Shown piece after piece: positions 16,463 through 25,001 of a stretch of DNA of 64,000 nt (position 1 is its first letter; each line of letters starts with the position of its first letter). The DNA lies in NCBI GenBank assembly GCA_009692615.1, contig SHYW01000006.1, positions 1 to 64,000 of the forward strand. Reading direction: 5' to 3'. The notes beneath the pieces were generated by a model that was not told the DNA's origin, did no database searches, and saw only the letters and a list, made by a program, of their open reading frames with translations. Both the position numbers and the translations under genes were made by a program. The DNA is from Deltaproteobacteria bacterium. Its GTDB lineage: Bacteria; Desulfobacterota; Binatia; UBA9968.

Positions 16463-17749
16463 GTGATCCTCGACGATTTTAAGAAACGTATCGCCGGCCT
16501 TTATTACGGCTGGCGCATGATCGGCATCGTCACCGCGCTGCGTATTCTCGGCGGCGGGTTACATCAATACGGTTTCACGGTTTTCTTTCTGCCGCTGACT
16601 CAGGATCTCGGCTTGACGCGCGCGTCCACGTCGCTGGCATTTTCTCTCGCCCGCGCCGAAGGTTCCCTCGCCGCGCCGCTGGTCGGCTACTTGCTCGACC
16701 GTTACGGCCCCAAGCCGCTGATGATCGCGGCGACCACGCTGGCGGGCATCGGCTATATTCTATTTGCGTTTGTGAATAGCTACACGACGTTTCTGATCGT
16801 CTATCTGGGCGTCATTTCGCTCGCCTTCACCGCCGGCTTCGTCCACGCGCCGACGGTGGTCGCCAACAGTTGGTTCATTCAACTGCGCGCCCGCGCCATG
16901 ACGGTGGTCAGCGCCGCGGTGCCGGTGGGCGGCGCGCTGATCACGCCGCTACTCGCCATGGCAGTGAGAAACTTCGGTTGGCGCCCGGCGGCATTTCTCG
17001 CCGGCACACTTTTTCTAATTGCCGGCGTGCCCTGCTGTCTCGGTATCAAGCGCTCGCCGGAAAGTATTGGCATGCACCCTGACGGGTTGCCGCTGGTATC
17101 GGATAAGACTCCAAGCACTTCGAACGAACACAACACCAGCAACAAAATCGATCCGAACATCTCGGCGCGCGACGCCTTTCGCTCGCCAATTTTTTGGAAT
17201 CTGATTTGCGCCATGACCTGCCGCTCGGTGGCGTTCACCACCGTCACGACCCACTTCATTCCGATGATGGTGTGGAAAGGTTTGACTCAAACCGAAGCGT
17301 CGGTGCTGCTTGCCGGCTTCGCCATTTTGAATTTGCCGATTCATTTCCTACTCGGCTGGATCGCCGACTACGTCAACAAACCGAAACTGGTCACCGCCTG
17401 TTTATTCCTTGGCGTCGTCGCCGTGATCCCGATGCTGTTTAGCAAATCCCTTTGGGCATTGTGGTTCTTCGCCGGCCTGTACACCGTGCTCGACGCATCG
17501 ATTCCAATCTATTGGGCTGCCGTCGGCGATTTCTTTGGCAGAAAATCCTTCGGCACGATCCGCGGCAATATGAATCTGTTTTACACTTGGGGCAGCGTGC
17601 TCGGCCCCGTGCTCGCCGGCTACGTCTACGATCGCACGGAGAGCTATGATTTAGTGTTTAGCGGCATCACGATTTCATTGCTGATCTCGACAGCGCTTAC
17701 GTCACTGCTGATCAAGCCATGGGCAAGACTACGGCAAGAAGTTGGCTAG
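16463..17749 (+). CDS. MFS transporter
   Basis: 428 residues starting at GTG 16463, with the typical opening RIAGLYYGWRMIGIVTALR of the monocarboxylate/oxalate-formate-like MFS branch. About twelve membrane segments can be counted. The loop 2-3 signature appears as GYLLDRYGPKPLM, and the second-half equivalent as GWIADYVNKPKLV. A central cytoplasmic loop rich in Ser/Thr/Asn (near residue 210) divides the halves. Probable role: secondary transport of an organic anion, direction unknown. No obvious ribosome site precedes the GTG. Confidence 0.88.
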   Translation: MILDDFKKRIAGLYYGWRMIGIVTALRILGGGLHQYGFTVFFLPLTQDLGLTRASTSLAFSLARAEGSLAAPLVGYLLDRYGPKPLMIAATTLAGIGYILFAFVNSYTTFLIVYLGVISLAFTAGFVHAPTVVANSWFIQLRARAMTVVSAAVPVGGALITPLLAMAVRNFGWRPAAFLAGTLFLIAGVPCCLGIKRSPESIGMHPDGLPLVSDKTPSTSNEHNTSNKIDPNISARDAFRSPIFWNLICAMTCRSVAFTTVTTHFIPMMVWKGLTQTEASVLLAGFAILNLPIHFLLGWIADYVNKPKLVTACLFLGVVAVIPMLFSKSLWALWFFAGLYTVLDASIPIYWAAVGDFFGRKSFGTIRGNMNLFYTWGSVLGPVLAGYVYDRTESYDLVFSGITISLLISTALTSLLIKPWARLRQEVG

Positions 17750-17818
17750 CAAGAAATCGCGCCCGGTTGTTGCATGCGCATTCCATAGGTAAACATGGTA
17801 TTATTCCAGGCAATTCCG

Positions 17819-18049
17819 ATGAGATCTAAAACGACAAAGGCCGAAGCACAAGCTTTTCGAACCCGTTGGGAAATCGTCAATGCCCAAGAGTGTAAGCAAC
17901 TCCGGCGAACATCGATGCGCCGCAAGCTCCAACAATTGAACGAGTTGTCGGCATGGGGAGAATTCTTTGCCCCCAACACTCTCCGGACACGCGAAGTCGA
18001 CTCAGTCCGAAGCAGATGGTCCCAGCTCTATCGTTCGCATCATGGCTAA
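17819..18049 (+). CDS. Small basic protein, partner of nucleotidyltransferase
   Basis: 76 residues if started at the ATG at 17819; an ATG at 17795 in the same frame is possible. Rich in Arg, Glu and Gln (AEAQAFRTRWEIVNAQECKQ, RRTSMRRKLQQLNELSAWGEFF), predicted largely helical, and without a membrane segment. I do not recognise a named family with certainty. Its stop overlaps the start of the nucleotidyltransferase gene by eight bases (ATGGCTAA). This is a common layout of a small protein plus nucleotidyltransferase, as in toxin-antitoxin-like pairs. A role as antitoxin or partner is an inference. Confidence 0.65.
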   Translation: MRSKTTKAEAQAFRTRWEIVNAQECKQLRRTSMRRKLQQLNELSAWGEFFAPNTLRTREVDSVRSRWSQLYRSHHG

Positions 18050-18638
18050 TAAGCCGTTAATCTCTCCTCCGGAGGCAACGCTTCACTCTCTCACCGACTG
18101 GCTAAAGGCGGAGAACGTCCCGGGGCTGATCATCGGCGGCGTTGCGGCATCTCTATTGGGCCGGCCACGCTTCACCCAGGATGTCGACGCACTAATCTCA
18201 CTCGATGAGAAACACTGGGAAAGATTTCTTAGCGCCGGCACGCAATTCGGATTCACTCCACGCATCAGCGATGCAGCGGACTTCGCTCGGAAGGCCCGAG
18301 TTTTCCTGGTGCAGCATCAACCAACGGGAATCCACGTCGATATTGCTTTAGCCGGCTTACCATTCGAGGAAGAAGCCATTCAGCAGGTAAAACTGCGGCG
18401 GATTGGCAAACTGATCCTGCCTCTTCCCACGCCCGAGAACTTGATCATTATGAAAGCTATCGCGCATCGGCCGCAGGACATGGCCGATATCGGCGCTTTG
18501 GCGGATGCCAATCCTAAGCTGGACCATCGGAGAATTCATCGATGGGTCCGAGAATTTTCACGGGCTCTCGACATGCCAGATATTCTCACCGATCTGGAAA
18601 AGATTCTGAGCGACACGCGGAAAAGAAAACCGCGCTAA
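18042..18638 (+). CDS. Nucleotidyltransferase-fold protein (AbiEii/MNT-like)
   Basis: 198 residues from the ATG at 18042, chosen because it overlaps the upstream small gene. The nucleotidyltransferase signature is present: LIIGGVAASLLGRPRFTQDVDALI, with Gly-Gly at the start and the D-x-D metal pair (DVD), and a third acidic candidate in GIHVDIALAG. A C-terminal helical region (LPTPENLIIMKAIAHRPQDMADIGAL) matches the usual AbiEii/DUF6036-like end, where K-x-x-A-x-R-x-x-D contacts the nucleotide. Such proteins transfer nucleotides to RNA or proteins, often as toxins or antitoxins. Convergent with the M19 gene. Confidence 0.78.
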   Translation: MANKPLISPPEATLHSLTDWLKAENVPGLIIGGVAASLLGRPRFTQDVDALISLDEKHWERFLSAGTQFGFTPRISDAADFARKARVFLVQHQPTGIHVDIALAGLPFEEEAIQQVKLRRIGKLILPLPTPENLIIMKAIAHRPQDMADIGALADANPKLDHRRIHRWVREFSRALDMPDILTDLEKILSDTRKRKPR

Positions 18639-18691
18639 TGATTTTTTGCGCGCGCAAGTTTCTTTCGCAGCCGAGAACTCGATATCCTTCC

Positions 18692-19675
18692 CTAGTTATG
18701 CGCCAGGACTTTTCTCAACACCCGCAATAAATTGCCGCCGAGAATTTTGCCGAAGGCGTCGTCGGAATAATTTCGCCGACTGAACTCTGCCGCAAGATTT
18801 TCTCGGTCAAGCAAACCGGCGCCGATCCCTTCACGCCGGACAACCCGGTCGTCGTTCCAGTCCCTTTTCTTTAATTCCGCCGCATAGGTCGGCACATAGG
18901 GTGCGATGCGCAACGTGTCTTTGTACGACCGGTGAAAATCGTCTTGCGCCGCGACGCCGACGTGATCGACGCCGACGAGTTTGACACAGTAGTCGACCCA
19001 ATCGACATATTCGGCGACACTGGTGTTGGCGCGCACGTCTTGGCAGACCACGCCGCCCTTTTTCGCCGCGGCAACGATCAGCGGATCGGGCACGCTGCGC
19101 GGCCGGTTAAAAAGATTACGGCTAGTCGAGTGGCTGAAGATCACCGGCTGCTCCGACACCTCCAACGCTTCGAGCGCGGTGCGGTCGCCAGAGTGAGATA
19201 GATCGATGACGATGCCGAGCTGATTCATGCGCTCGATCGCTCGGCGGCCAAGGGAAGTCAGCCCAGTGTCGACTTCGCAGGCGTGACCGCAGCCGTAGTA
19301 ACTGTTCTCGCTAAAGGCCAACGACAAGCAACGCAGACCGAGATCGTAAAATGCGTCGAGCAAACGCAGGCTGTCGCTCAGCGCTTTGGGATTTTGCAGT
19401 CCAAGCAGCACGCCGACCTTGTCGCGATTCTCCGCTTGATCCAAATCGTTCACGCCGCGTAAAATGTAAGCGCGTGAATGCGCGCGCACGATCGCTTTCA
19501 CGGTCTCGAAACCTTCGATACTCTCCAGCGTATCGTCCCAGGTGAGATTCGCCGTGCAACCGACCACGCGCACGCCTTGAGAGTGCAATCTGTCGAGAAA
19601 CGCGAGCGACAAATCCTCCGGCCACGGCGCGCCGAGACAATTAACGATGCCGTTCTGGTTCTCGAGTAAATTCAC
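18692..19675 (-). CDS. Membrane dipeptidase-like (peptidase M19) protein
   Basis: About 327 residues if started at GTG 19675, which has GGAGGAAG five bases upstream; a longer frame reaching 19819 would overlap the divergent LLM gene and is unlikely. The M19 barrel is recognisable: VGVLLGLQNP, VIDLSHSGDRTALEAL (metal-binding His) and QPVIFSHSTSRNLFNRPRS (second His), then VGVDHVGVAAQDDF. The N-terminal H-x-D metal pair of renal dipeptidases is missing (GIVNCLGAPWPEDLS instead), as in some divergent family members. The substrate may be a D-amino-acid-containing dipeptide, or something else entirely. It has no membrane segment. Confidence 0.82.
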   Translation of the reverse strand: MNLLENQNGIVNCLGAPWPEDLSLAFLDRLHSQGVRVVGCTANLTWDDTLESIEGFETVKAIVRAHSRAYILRGVNDLDQAENRDKVGVLLGLQNPKALSDSLRLLDAFYDLGLRCLSLAFSENSYYGCGHACEVDTGLTSLGRRAIERMNQLGIVIDLSHSGDRTALEALEVSEQPVIFSHSTSRNLFNRPRSVPDPLIVAAAKKGGVVCQDVRANTSVAEYVDWVDYCVKLVGVDHVGVAAQDDFHRSYKDTLRIAPYVPTYAAELKKRDWNDDRVVRREGIGAGLLDRENLAAEFSRRNYSDDAFGKILGGNLLRVLRKVLAHN

Positions 19676-19806
19676 GATCGCTTCCTCCGGCAAAAAAAAT
19701 TTAGATGCCAACTTGACCGGTAATCGAATTTTGGCGCGAGCGCAAGCGCGGGGAAGAAATGCAATTCCTTTGACATCATCGCGCCGGCCATGGTACCCCG
19801 GTCTTA

Positions 19807-20886
19807 ATGGCAACCCCAACGCAAAAGTTCGCCGGTGAAATCGGCATTCACTTTCCCCTGCACGTGCTCAATCGCTACTCCCTGCCCGAGCTCATCGGCC
19901 TCGCCGAGCGCGCTTTGCAAATCATGGGGCCATTCGGTTTCACCCGAGTTTGGACCAACGACAATCTCGAATATCGCAGCGTGCTCGCCAGCTCGGCCGC
20001 GATCTTGGCGCGCTTGCCGGTAAAGCTCGGTACCGCTGTCACGGTTCCGTACTTTCGTAATCCGATTGACGTTGCGATGGCCTTCGCGACGATGTCCGAG
20101 CTTGCCAACGGGCGGGAAATTTCCCTCGGCTTAGGGCCAGGTTCCCGATCCATACTGACGCGTCACGTGGTGCGGACCAAGCCGCTGACGATCATGGCGG
20201 AGTTGGCCGTGTCATTGCGAACACTGTTCGCTGGCGAAACTCTCAATCGCCGCGACATTCCGACCTTGGCCGAATACTTTCATCTAAACTCCGAGCACTA
20301 CGCGCTGCGCTTCAAGACCGCGGCGCCGATTCATCTTTACTACGGGCCGAGTTTGCTCAAACCCGCGGTGCTCGATCTCGTCGCGCGCCATTTTGACGGC
20401 GTCATTCTGCAAACCCTTTATGGCATCGCCGACATGGAAGCGTCGCTGGCGCGTCTCGATTCAGCTCGGTCTGAGTTCGACACGCTCCCGCCGCTGCGCA
20501 AAACGATGTTGCTCAATGCTTCAGTCTCGCGCGACAGCGAAGCCGCGCGCCAACACGCCAAGCGTTTTGTCTCGCACATCGTGTCGGGTTGGCCAGATGA
20601 CGCGCTCGCCGCAAAGGGCATCGATCCCAAGGCGATTCAAGCTGTGCGACAAGCCTACGCGGAAAATCGCGGCATCGACGTCGCTGCGGCGCTGACTCCA
20701 GATGAAGCCGTCGATCGCTTGATTATCGCCGGTACTCCGGAACAGTGCATCGACCGGCTGCGCGAACTATTTTCGCTGGCGGTTCGCCATGGTTTCAGTG
20801 AAATCGCCATCGGTGTGCCACTCGGACCGGACGTTCCCGAAGCGATCGATCTGTGGGGTAAAGAAATTCTTCCGGCGCTGCGTTAA
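19807..20886 (+). CDS. LLM-class flavin-dependent oxidoreductase
   Basis: 359 residues with the bacterial-luciferase-like barrel: GEIGIHFPLHVLNRYSLPEL at the start, FTRVWTNDNLEY, the strand LGTAVTVPYFRNPIDVAMAF, and LANGREISLGLGPGSRSIL in the flavin or F420 phosphate-binding region. The C-terminal IIAGTPEQCIDRLRELF and HGFSEIAIGVPLGP are standard. Members are flavin- or F420-dependent monooxygenases, reductases or dehydrogenases. It is transcribed away from the M19 gene with a 131-base gap and converges on an amidohydrolase. No cofactor-specific feature decides between FMN and F420. Confidence 0.9.
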   Translation: MATPTQKFAGEIGIHFPLHVLNRYSLPELIGLAERALQIMGPFGFTRVWTNDNLEYRSVLASSAAILARLPVKLGTAVTVPYFRNPIDVAMAFATMSELANGREISLGLGPGSRSILTRHVVRTKPLTIMAELAVSLRTLFAGETLNRRDIPTLAEYFHLNSEHYALRFKTAAPIHLYYGPSLLKPAVLDLVARHFDGVILQTLYGIADMEASLARLDSARSEFDTLPPLRKTMLLNASVSRDSEAARQHAKRFVSHIVSGWPDDALAAKGIDPKAIQAVRQAYAENRGIDVAAALTPDEAVDRLIIAGTPEQCIDRLRELFSLAVRHGFSEIAIGVPLGPDVPEAIDLWGKEILPALR

Positions 20887-20905
20887 CGAAACGAGATTCA
20901 AGCAG

Positions 20906-21868
20906 TCAGACAATGCGATAAGCTCGCGCCGCCGAGTCGTGAAACAGCGCCGCCCGTTCGCCGGCCGAGTAGTTCTCGGTGATCCGCTTGAAGGCGTTCC
21001 ACAGATTGACGTAATGGTTGGAAGCTTTTTCCACGGGGAAATTGCTCTCGAACATACAGCGCTCGACGCCGAATCGATCGATGCAATGTTCGAAGTAAGG
21101 CCGCAAGACATGCGTCAACTCTTCGGACGACGGCTTGGCTGTGCGTTCATGCCAATCGTATCCGGAACGCAGCGAGCCGACGCCGCCCAATTTAACCACC
21201 ACATTCGGACAAGTGGCAAGCGCGGCGATTCCTTTGCGCCATTCTCGAAACACTTCGTCCCGTTTGCCGGCGTAGGGACCGACGCCCAACGGCGCGCCAA
21301 TATGGTTGAGAATAATCGTCACCTCGGGAAAAGCGCGCGCCAGATCGGCGACCTCGATTACCTGCGGATGATACACCCACGCTTCAAAACTGAGACCGAG
21401 CTTTTTGAGCCAGGTAAAACCGGCGCGAAACTTTCCATCGGCCAACAATCCCCGCGCCGCTTCATTGCGCAACGCGCCGCTACCATCCCAAGTCGCCGAA
21501 TGACGAATGCCGCGAAAGCGCTTCGGACTGGCGGCGAGATGCGCTTCCAGCACCGGCGCGACGCCGTCGCCCAAAGCCAAGTTTGCGTGACCGACAATAG
21601 CCGCGGCGATGCGAGTGTTGATCGCCGCATCGGCCGCCACGCGCTCGGCGACAGCTTCGAGGAACTCGGTCTCGCCCAGCGGTTTGAATTCCGTCGCGCC
21701 AGCGCGGCGGTAGCCGTAACCGCATTCGACGGCCACGGTGGAAACGATATTGTGGCCGCTACGCAGATCCGCGAGCAAATCGTCGAGCAAATAATCTCGC
21801 GGCGGCCGCTCCCAAAGATGATGATGCGCGTCGCAGATCGGCAAATCAGGTTCTAGCGGTGCTTCCAT
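20906..21868 (-). CDS. Amidohydrolase (TIM-barrel, COG3618-like)
   Basis: 320 residues from the ATG at 21868. Metal-site features: ICDAHHHLWERP at the N terminus (H-x-H), VTIILNHIGAPLG in mid-barrel (His), and MFESNFPVEKAS near the end, where related lactonases have an Asp or Ser. LRSGYDWHERTAKPSSEEL is typical of this group (fuconolactonase / 2-pyrone-4,6-dicarboxylate lactonase relatives). The likely chemistry is hydrolysis of a lactone or cyclic ester. The gene lies 26 bases downstream of an MFS gene, so the pair probably forms a transport-plus-hydrolysis operon. Confidence 0.86.
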   Translation of the reverse strand: MEAPLEPDLPICDAHHHLWERPPRDYLLDDLLADLRSGHNIVSTVAVECGYGYRRAGATEFKPLGETEFLEAVAERVAADAAINTRIAAAIVGHANLALGDGVAPVLEAHLAASPKRFRGIRHSATWDGSGALRNEAARGLLADGKFRAGFTWLKKLGLSFEAWVYHPQVIEVADLARAFPEVTIILNHIGAPLGVGPYAGKRDEVFREWRKGIAALATCPNVVVKLGGVGSLRSGYDWHERTAKPSSEELTHVLRPYFEHCIDRFGVERCMFESNFPVEKASNHYVNLWNAFKRITENYSAGERAALFHDSAARAYRIV

Positions 21869-21894
21869 AAACAACCCATCCGATTTCTGCAACC

Positions 21895-23241
21895 TCAGCG
21901 AATATGCCACGCCTTCGGCAGCGCGAGATGAATCCCCAGCATCGCCAGCGCGCCGGCGCTGCCCATCAGTACCACCGACCACTGAGCGCCGAACAGCGCC
22001 GCTAACGCTCCGATGATCATGCTGCCCAGGGTCATCACCACCTGGCTCATGTGAAACAGCGCAATCGTGCGGCCGCGAAATTCCGGCGGCGAGTAAGTTT
22101 GCAGCACGGTTTGCACCAGCGCATGGGAGCAGACGTTGGCGAAACCGATGACGATCATCACCAACATGGAGAAATGAAACCACGGCGACGCGCCGAACGC
22201 GGCGGCGCCGAGTCCGTAAAGCGCCACGCCGCCGAGCATGATCTTGCCGCGCGGCATGCGATCGCCGAAACCGGTGATCATCACCGCGCTGCCGAGCGCG
22301 CCCACGCCCATGGCGGTCAATAGCAAACTCTGCCCGCTGGCGCCGACCCGCAGTATGTCGCGGGCGAACACCGGCAACAGCGCCGTGAACGGCACGATGA
22401 ACAAAGCGGCGAGCATGGTAATCAAGAGCGCCGTGCGCACGGTTTCATTTTGCCAGCTGAAGCGCCAACCCTCGACGATGCTGCTAGCCAACGACGCGTG
22501 CTGACTCGCATGAGCGCGCGACTTTGCCGCGCCTGATTCAGCACCGCTCAACTGCCAAGTCCAAAAAGTCGCGAGCACGAAAAAAAATGCCTGGGCCGCG
22601 TACGCACCGCCGGTGCCAAATACCGTGATCAGCACCCCCGCCAGCGCCGGGCCGAGGCTGCGCGCGACATTAAAAATCATCGAGCCCAGCCCAATCGCAT
22701 TGGTCAGATGAGTTCGCGGCACGACATCGGCGATAATCGCCGCTCGGGCCGGCTGATGAAACGTCTGAACCACCGCCATGCCGAAAGCCGTGGCATAAAC
22801 ATGCCAAGGTTCGATGGCGCCGGTAACGATCAGTATCGCCAACACGGCGAACATCGCGCCGTCGGCGCACTGGGTAATGAGAATCTGCATCCGGCGCGAA
22901 TAACGATCGGCGACGCTGCCCGCGATGGGCGAGAGAAAAAGAATCGGAATCGCCTGCACGCCGCGGATCATCCCGAGTTGGACGGTCGAATTAGTTAACT
23001 CGTAGATGAGCCAACCGCGCGTCACCTGATCCATCCAAAACGCCATCGAACCGAACACGTGGCCAAACCAGAGCACACGAAAGTCGCGGTAGCGCAGGAC
23101 TTCCACGGCGCGGTGTTGGAACAGGCGATCGGAGAATCGCGCGGTCGTCTGTTCAATCTCAGGCGGCGAATCGCCGGTAGGATCATGATCGGTGGGCAGC
23201 GAGCTCAGAATTTTCTCCAGCGGTCCCGAGGCCGAACCCAT
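21895..23241 (-). CDS. MFS transporter (EntS/MFS_3-like)
   Basis: 448 residues with a soluble N-terminal tail of about 45 residues before FRVLWFGHVFGSMAFWMDQVTRGWLIYELT, the typical first membrane pair of MFS_3 (enterobactin exporter-like) proteins. The motif GSVADRYSRRMQIL between helices 2 and 3 and GDRMPRGKIMLGG in the second half are conserved positions. About twelve membrane segments. Probable proton-driven export of a small molecule. It is upstream of, and likely co-transcribed with, the lactonase-like amidohydrolase. Confidence 0.9.
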   Translation of the reverse strand: MGSASGPLEKILSSLPTDHDPTGDSPPEIEQTTARFSDRLFQHRAVEVLRYRDFRVLWFGHVFGSMAFWMDQVTRGWLIYELTNSTVQLGMIRGVQAIPILFLSPIAGSVADRYSRRMQILITQCADGAMFAVLAILIVTGAIEPWHVYATAFGMAVVQTFHQPARAAIIADVVPRTHLTNAIGLGSMIFNVARSLGPALAGVLITVFGTGGAYAAQAFFFVLATFWTWQLSGAESGAAKSRAHASQHASLASSIVEGWRFSWQNETVRTALLITMLAALFIVPFTALLPVFARDILRVGASGQSLLLTAMGVGALGSAVMITGFGDRMPRGKIMLGGVALYGLGAAAFGASPWFHFSMLVMIVIGFANVCSHALVQTVLQTYSPPEFRGRTIALFHMSQVVMTLGSMIIGALAALFGAQWSVVLMGSAGALAMLGIHLALPKAWHIR

Positions 23242-23300
23242 GGCATCGCCAAGTAGATGCTGTTGGCTATAACACGCGCCGAACGAAAACGTCCAGCGCC

Positions 23301-23335
23301 GACGACGGACGACGGACTACTGACTACTGGATTCT
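23301..23335. repeat. Heptanucleotide repeat run, intergenic
   Basis: Five consecutive 7-base units in phase: GACGACG, GACGACG, GACTACT, GACTACT, GGATTCT. It lies between the divergent MFS and DoxX genes. The 7-base period matches the runs embedded in the two histidine kinase genes. Confidence 0.75.
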
Positions 23336-23406
23336 CTCCGAATAACTTGATCCGCCGCACCATCGGAGCTATCTTGGCCGCACTCGATAATTTTGCCGGG
23401 AGTTTG

Positions 23407-23886
23407 ATGAATCTTCGGGAAAGAACCTATCTGTGGTATCTCGCCGTGCTGCGCCTTTACGTCGGCTACTATTTGCTCCGCCAAGGCGTGCGAAAATTTC
23501 AGCAGGACTTTCCCAAGGGCGATTGGATCGGCCGGCAAATCGGCGACCTCGCCACCCTTGAAACTTTTTCCTGGTACAAAAAACTATTGACCGACTATGT
23601 CGCGCCGCACCATGAACTGATCGGCTATTTAGTCATGATCGGCGAGATCGCCGTCGGCGCTTGCCTGCTGGTCGGACTGTTCAGCCGATTGAGCGCGCTG
23701 GCCGGCCTGTTCATGGTCGGCAATTACTTCTTGGCAATGGGCATCGCCCGCGGCGGCACGCTGCGCACCCAGCAAGAAATTTTTCTCATCGTCCTGGCGA
23801 TTTTCGTCTTGGCCCGGCCCGGACGCACTTTGGGTCTCGACGGTCTGCTATTTCGCGGCGGCGGCAAAGGAAAGGTCGCAAAATGA
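23407..23886 (+). CDS. DoxX family membrane protein
   Basis: 159 residues from the ATG at 23407 (GGGAG just upstream). About four membrane helices, with the DoxX hallmarks YLAVLRLYVGYYLLRQGVRKF at the start, YLVMIGEIAVGACLLVGLFSRLSALAGL in the middle and GRTLGLDGLLF at the end. DoxX proteins are small inner-membrane proteins linked to quinone or thiol redox in some species; the role here is not known. The stop overlaps the ATG of the aldo/keto reductase gene (ATGA), so they are translationally coupled. A longer in-frame start at 23257 has no support. Confidence 0.88.
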   Translation: MNLRERTYLWYLAVLRLYVGYYLLRQGVRKFQQDFPKGDWIGRQIGDLATLETFSWYKKLLTDYVAPHHELIGYLVMIGEIAVGACLLVGLFSRLSALAGLFMVGNYFLAMGIARGGTLRTQQEIFLIVLAIFVLARPGRTLGLDGLLFRGGGKGKVAK

Positions 23887-24992
23887 AAAGTCCTGGTTCG
23901 GCGAGCGCGGCGGGCACGGAGCGCTATCGCCAGCGCTTCAGCGATAAGTTGGCGCCGGAACACTTTCGCCAGGCACAGGAACTCTGGCTTTCCTCCATCG
24001 GCATCGGCACCTATTTGGGCAATCATGACGACGCCACCGATCAAGAGTACCACCAAGCGGTGGTCCACGCCGTCGCGTCGGGCTGCAACGTCATCGACAG
24101 CGCCATCAACTACCGCATGCAAAGAAGCGAGCGCGCCATCGGCACGGCGCTCAAAGAGCTGGCGGCCAAAGCCTACAACCGCGACGAAATCGTCGTCGCT
24201 ACCAAGGGCGGCTTCATTCCCTACGACGGCGCGCCGCCAAAAGATGTAAAGCAATATATCGAAGCGACATTCATCGCCACCGGACTCGCCAGCGCGGAGG
24301 AAATCGTCGGCGCGGTTCATTGCATGACGCCGGCCTACTTGCTCAATCAGCTCGACGCCAGCCGGCGCAATCTCGATCTGGAATGCCTCGACATCTACTA
24401 CGTCCACAATCCGGAAACCCAACTCGGCAAAATCCCCAAAGACAAATTCAACCGCCGACTCAGCGCCGCCTTCGAAGCGTTGGAAGGCGCGGTGGCGGAC
24501 GGTAAGATCGCCATGTACGGCGTGGCGAGCTGGAACGCTTTTCGCGGCGAGCCGAACGCCAAAGATTATTTGTCGCTACCGGAAGTCGTCGGTCTAGCGG
24601 AGCAAGTCGGCGGCAAAGGCCATCATTTCAAAGCGCTGCAGCTGCCGCTCAACTTGGGCATGAGCGAAGCGCTGTCCAACGCCAACCAACCGCTCCACGG
24701 CCATCATCACACGCTGCTCGACACCGCGCAGGAGCTCGGCATCACGGTCATGTGCAGCGCCTCGGTGCTGCAAGGACAGCTGACAAAGAATCTACCGCCG
24801 ATCATCGAAGAAACCTTTACCGGCCTCGAAACCGACGGCCAGCGGGCGCTGCAATTCGTCCGCTCCACGCCCGGCGTCACCACCGCGCTGGTCGGCATGA
24901 AACAGCAAAAGCATGTGGATGAGAATCTGCGCACGGCGAAAATCGCGCCGGCGTCTTGGCAGCAATATTCAAAGCTATTTCAGTCCGAGTAA
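23883..24992 (+). CDS. Aldo/keto reductase family protein
   Basis: 369 residues from the ATG overlapping the DoxX stop. Aldo/keto reductase barrel: GIGTYLGN and NVIDSAINYRMQRSERAIGTAL (catalytic Asp and Tyr), VVATKGGFIPY (catalytic Lys), then IYYVHNPETQ (active-site His). LRTAKIAPASWQ closes the NADPH-binding C terminus. An insertion of about 40 residues after the catalytic Lys (PYDGAPPKDVKQYIEATFIA) is longer than in typical members. NADPH-dependent reduction of a carbonyl compound is the expected reaction; coupling to DoxX suggests a membrane-associated redox role. Confidence 0.9.
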   Translation: MKSPGSASAAGTERYRQRFSDKLAPEHFRQAQELWLSSIGIGTYLGNHDDATDQEYHQAVVHAVASGCNVIDSAINYRMQRSERAIGTALKELAAKAYNRDEIVVATKGGFIPYDGAPPKDVKQYIEATFIATGLASAEEIVGAVHCMTPAYLLNQLDASRRNLDLECLDIYYVHNPETQLGKIPKDKFNRRLSAAFEALEGAVADGKIAMYGVASWNAFRGEPNAKDYLSLPEVVGLAEQVGGKGHHFKALQLPLNLGMSEALSNANQPLHGHHHTLLDTAQELGITVMCSASVLQGQLTKNLPPIIEETFTGLETDGQRALQFVRSTPGVTTALVGMKQQKHVDENLRTAKIAPASWQQYSKLFQSE

Positions 24993-25001
24993 TTGTGCGC
25001 G

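Noticed and set aside
19676-19819. Longer N terminus for the M19 protein starting at 19819
   Set aside because: It would overlap the divergent LLM gene start, and the GTG at 19675 has a strong GGAGGAAG site.
23724-24422. A 232-codon minus-strand frame opposite DoxX and the aldo/keto reductase
   Set aside because: Antisense shadow of two genes with strong family motifs; no ribosome site or similarity.
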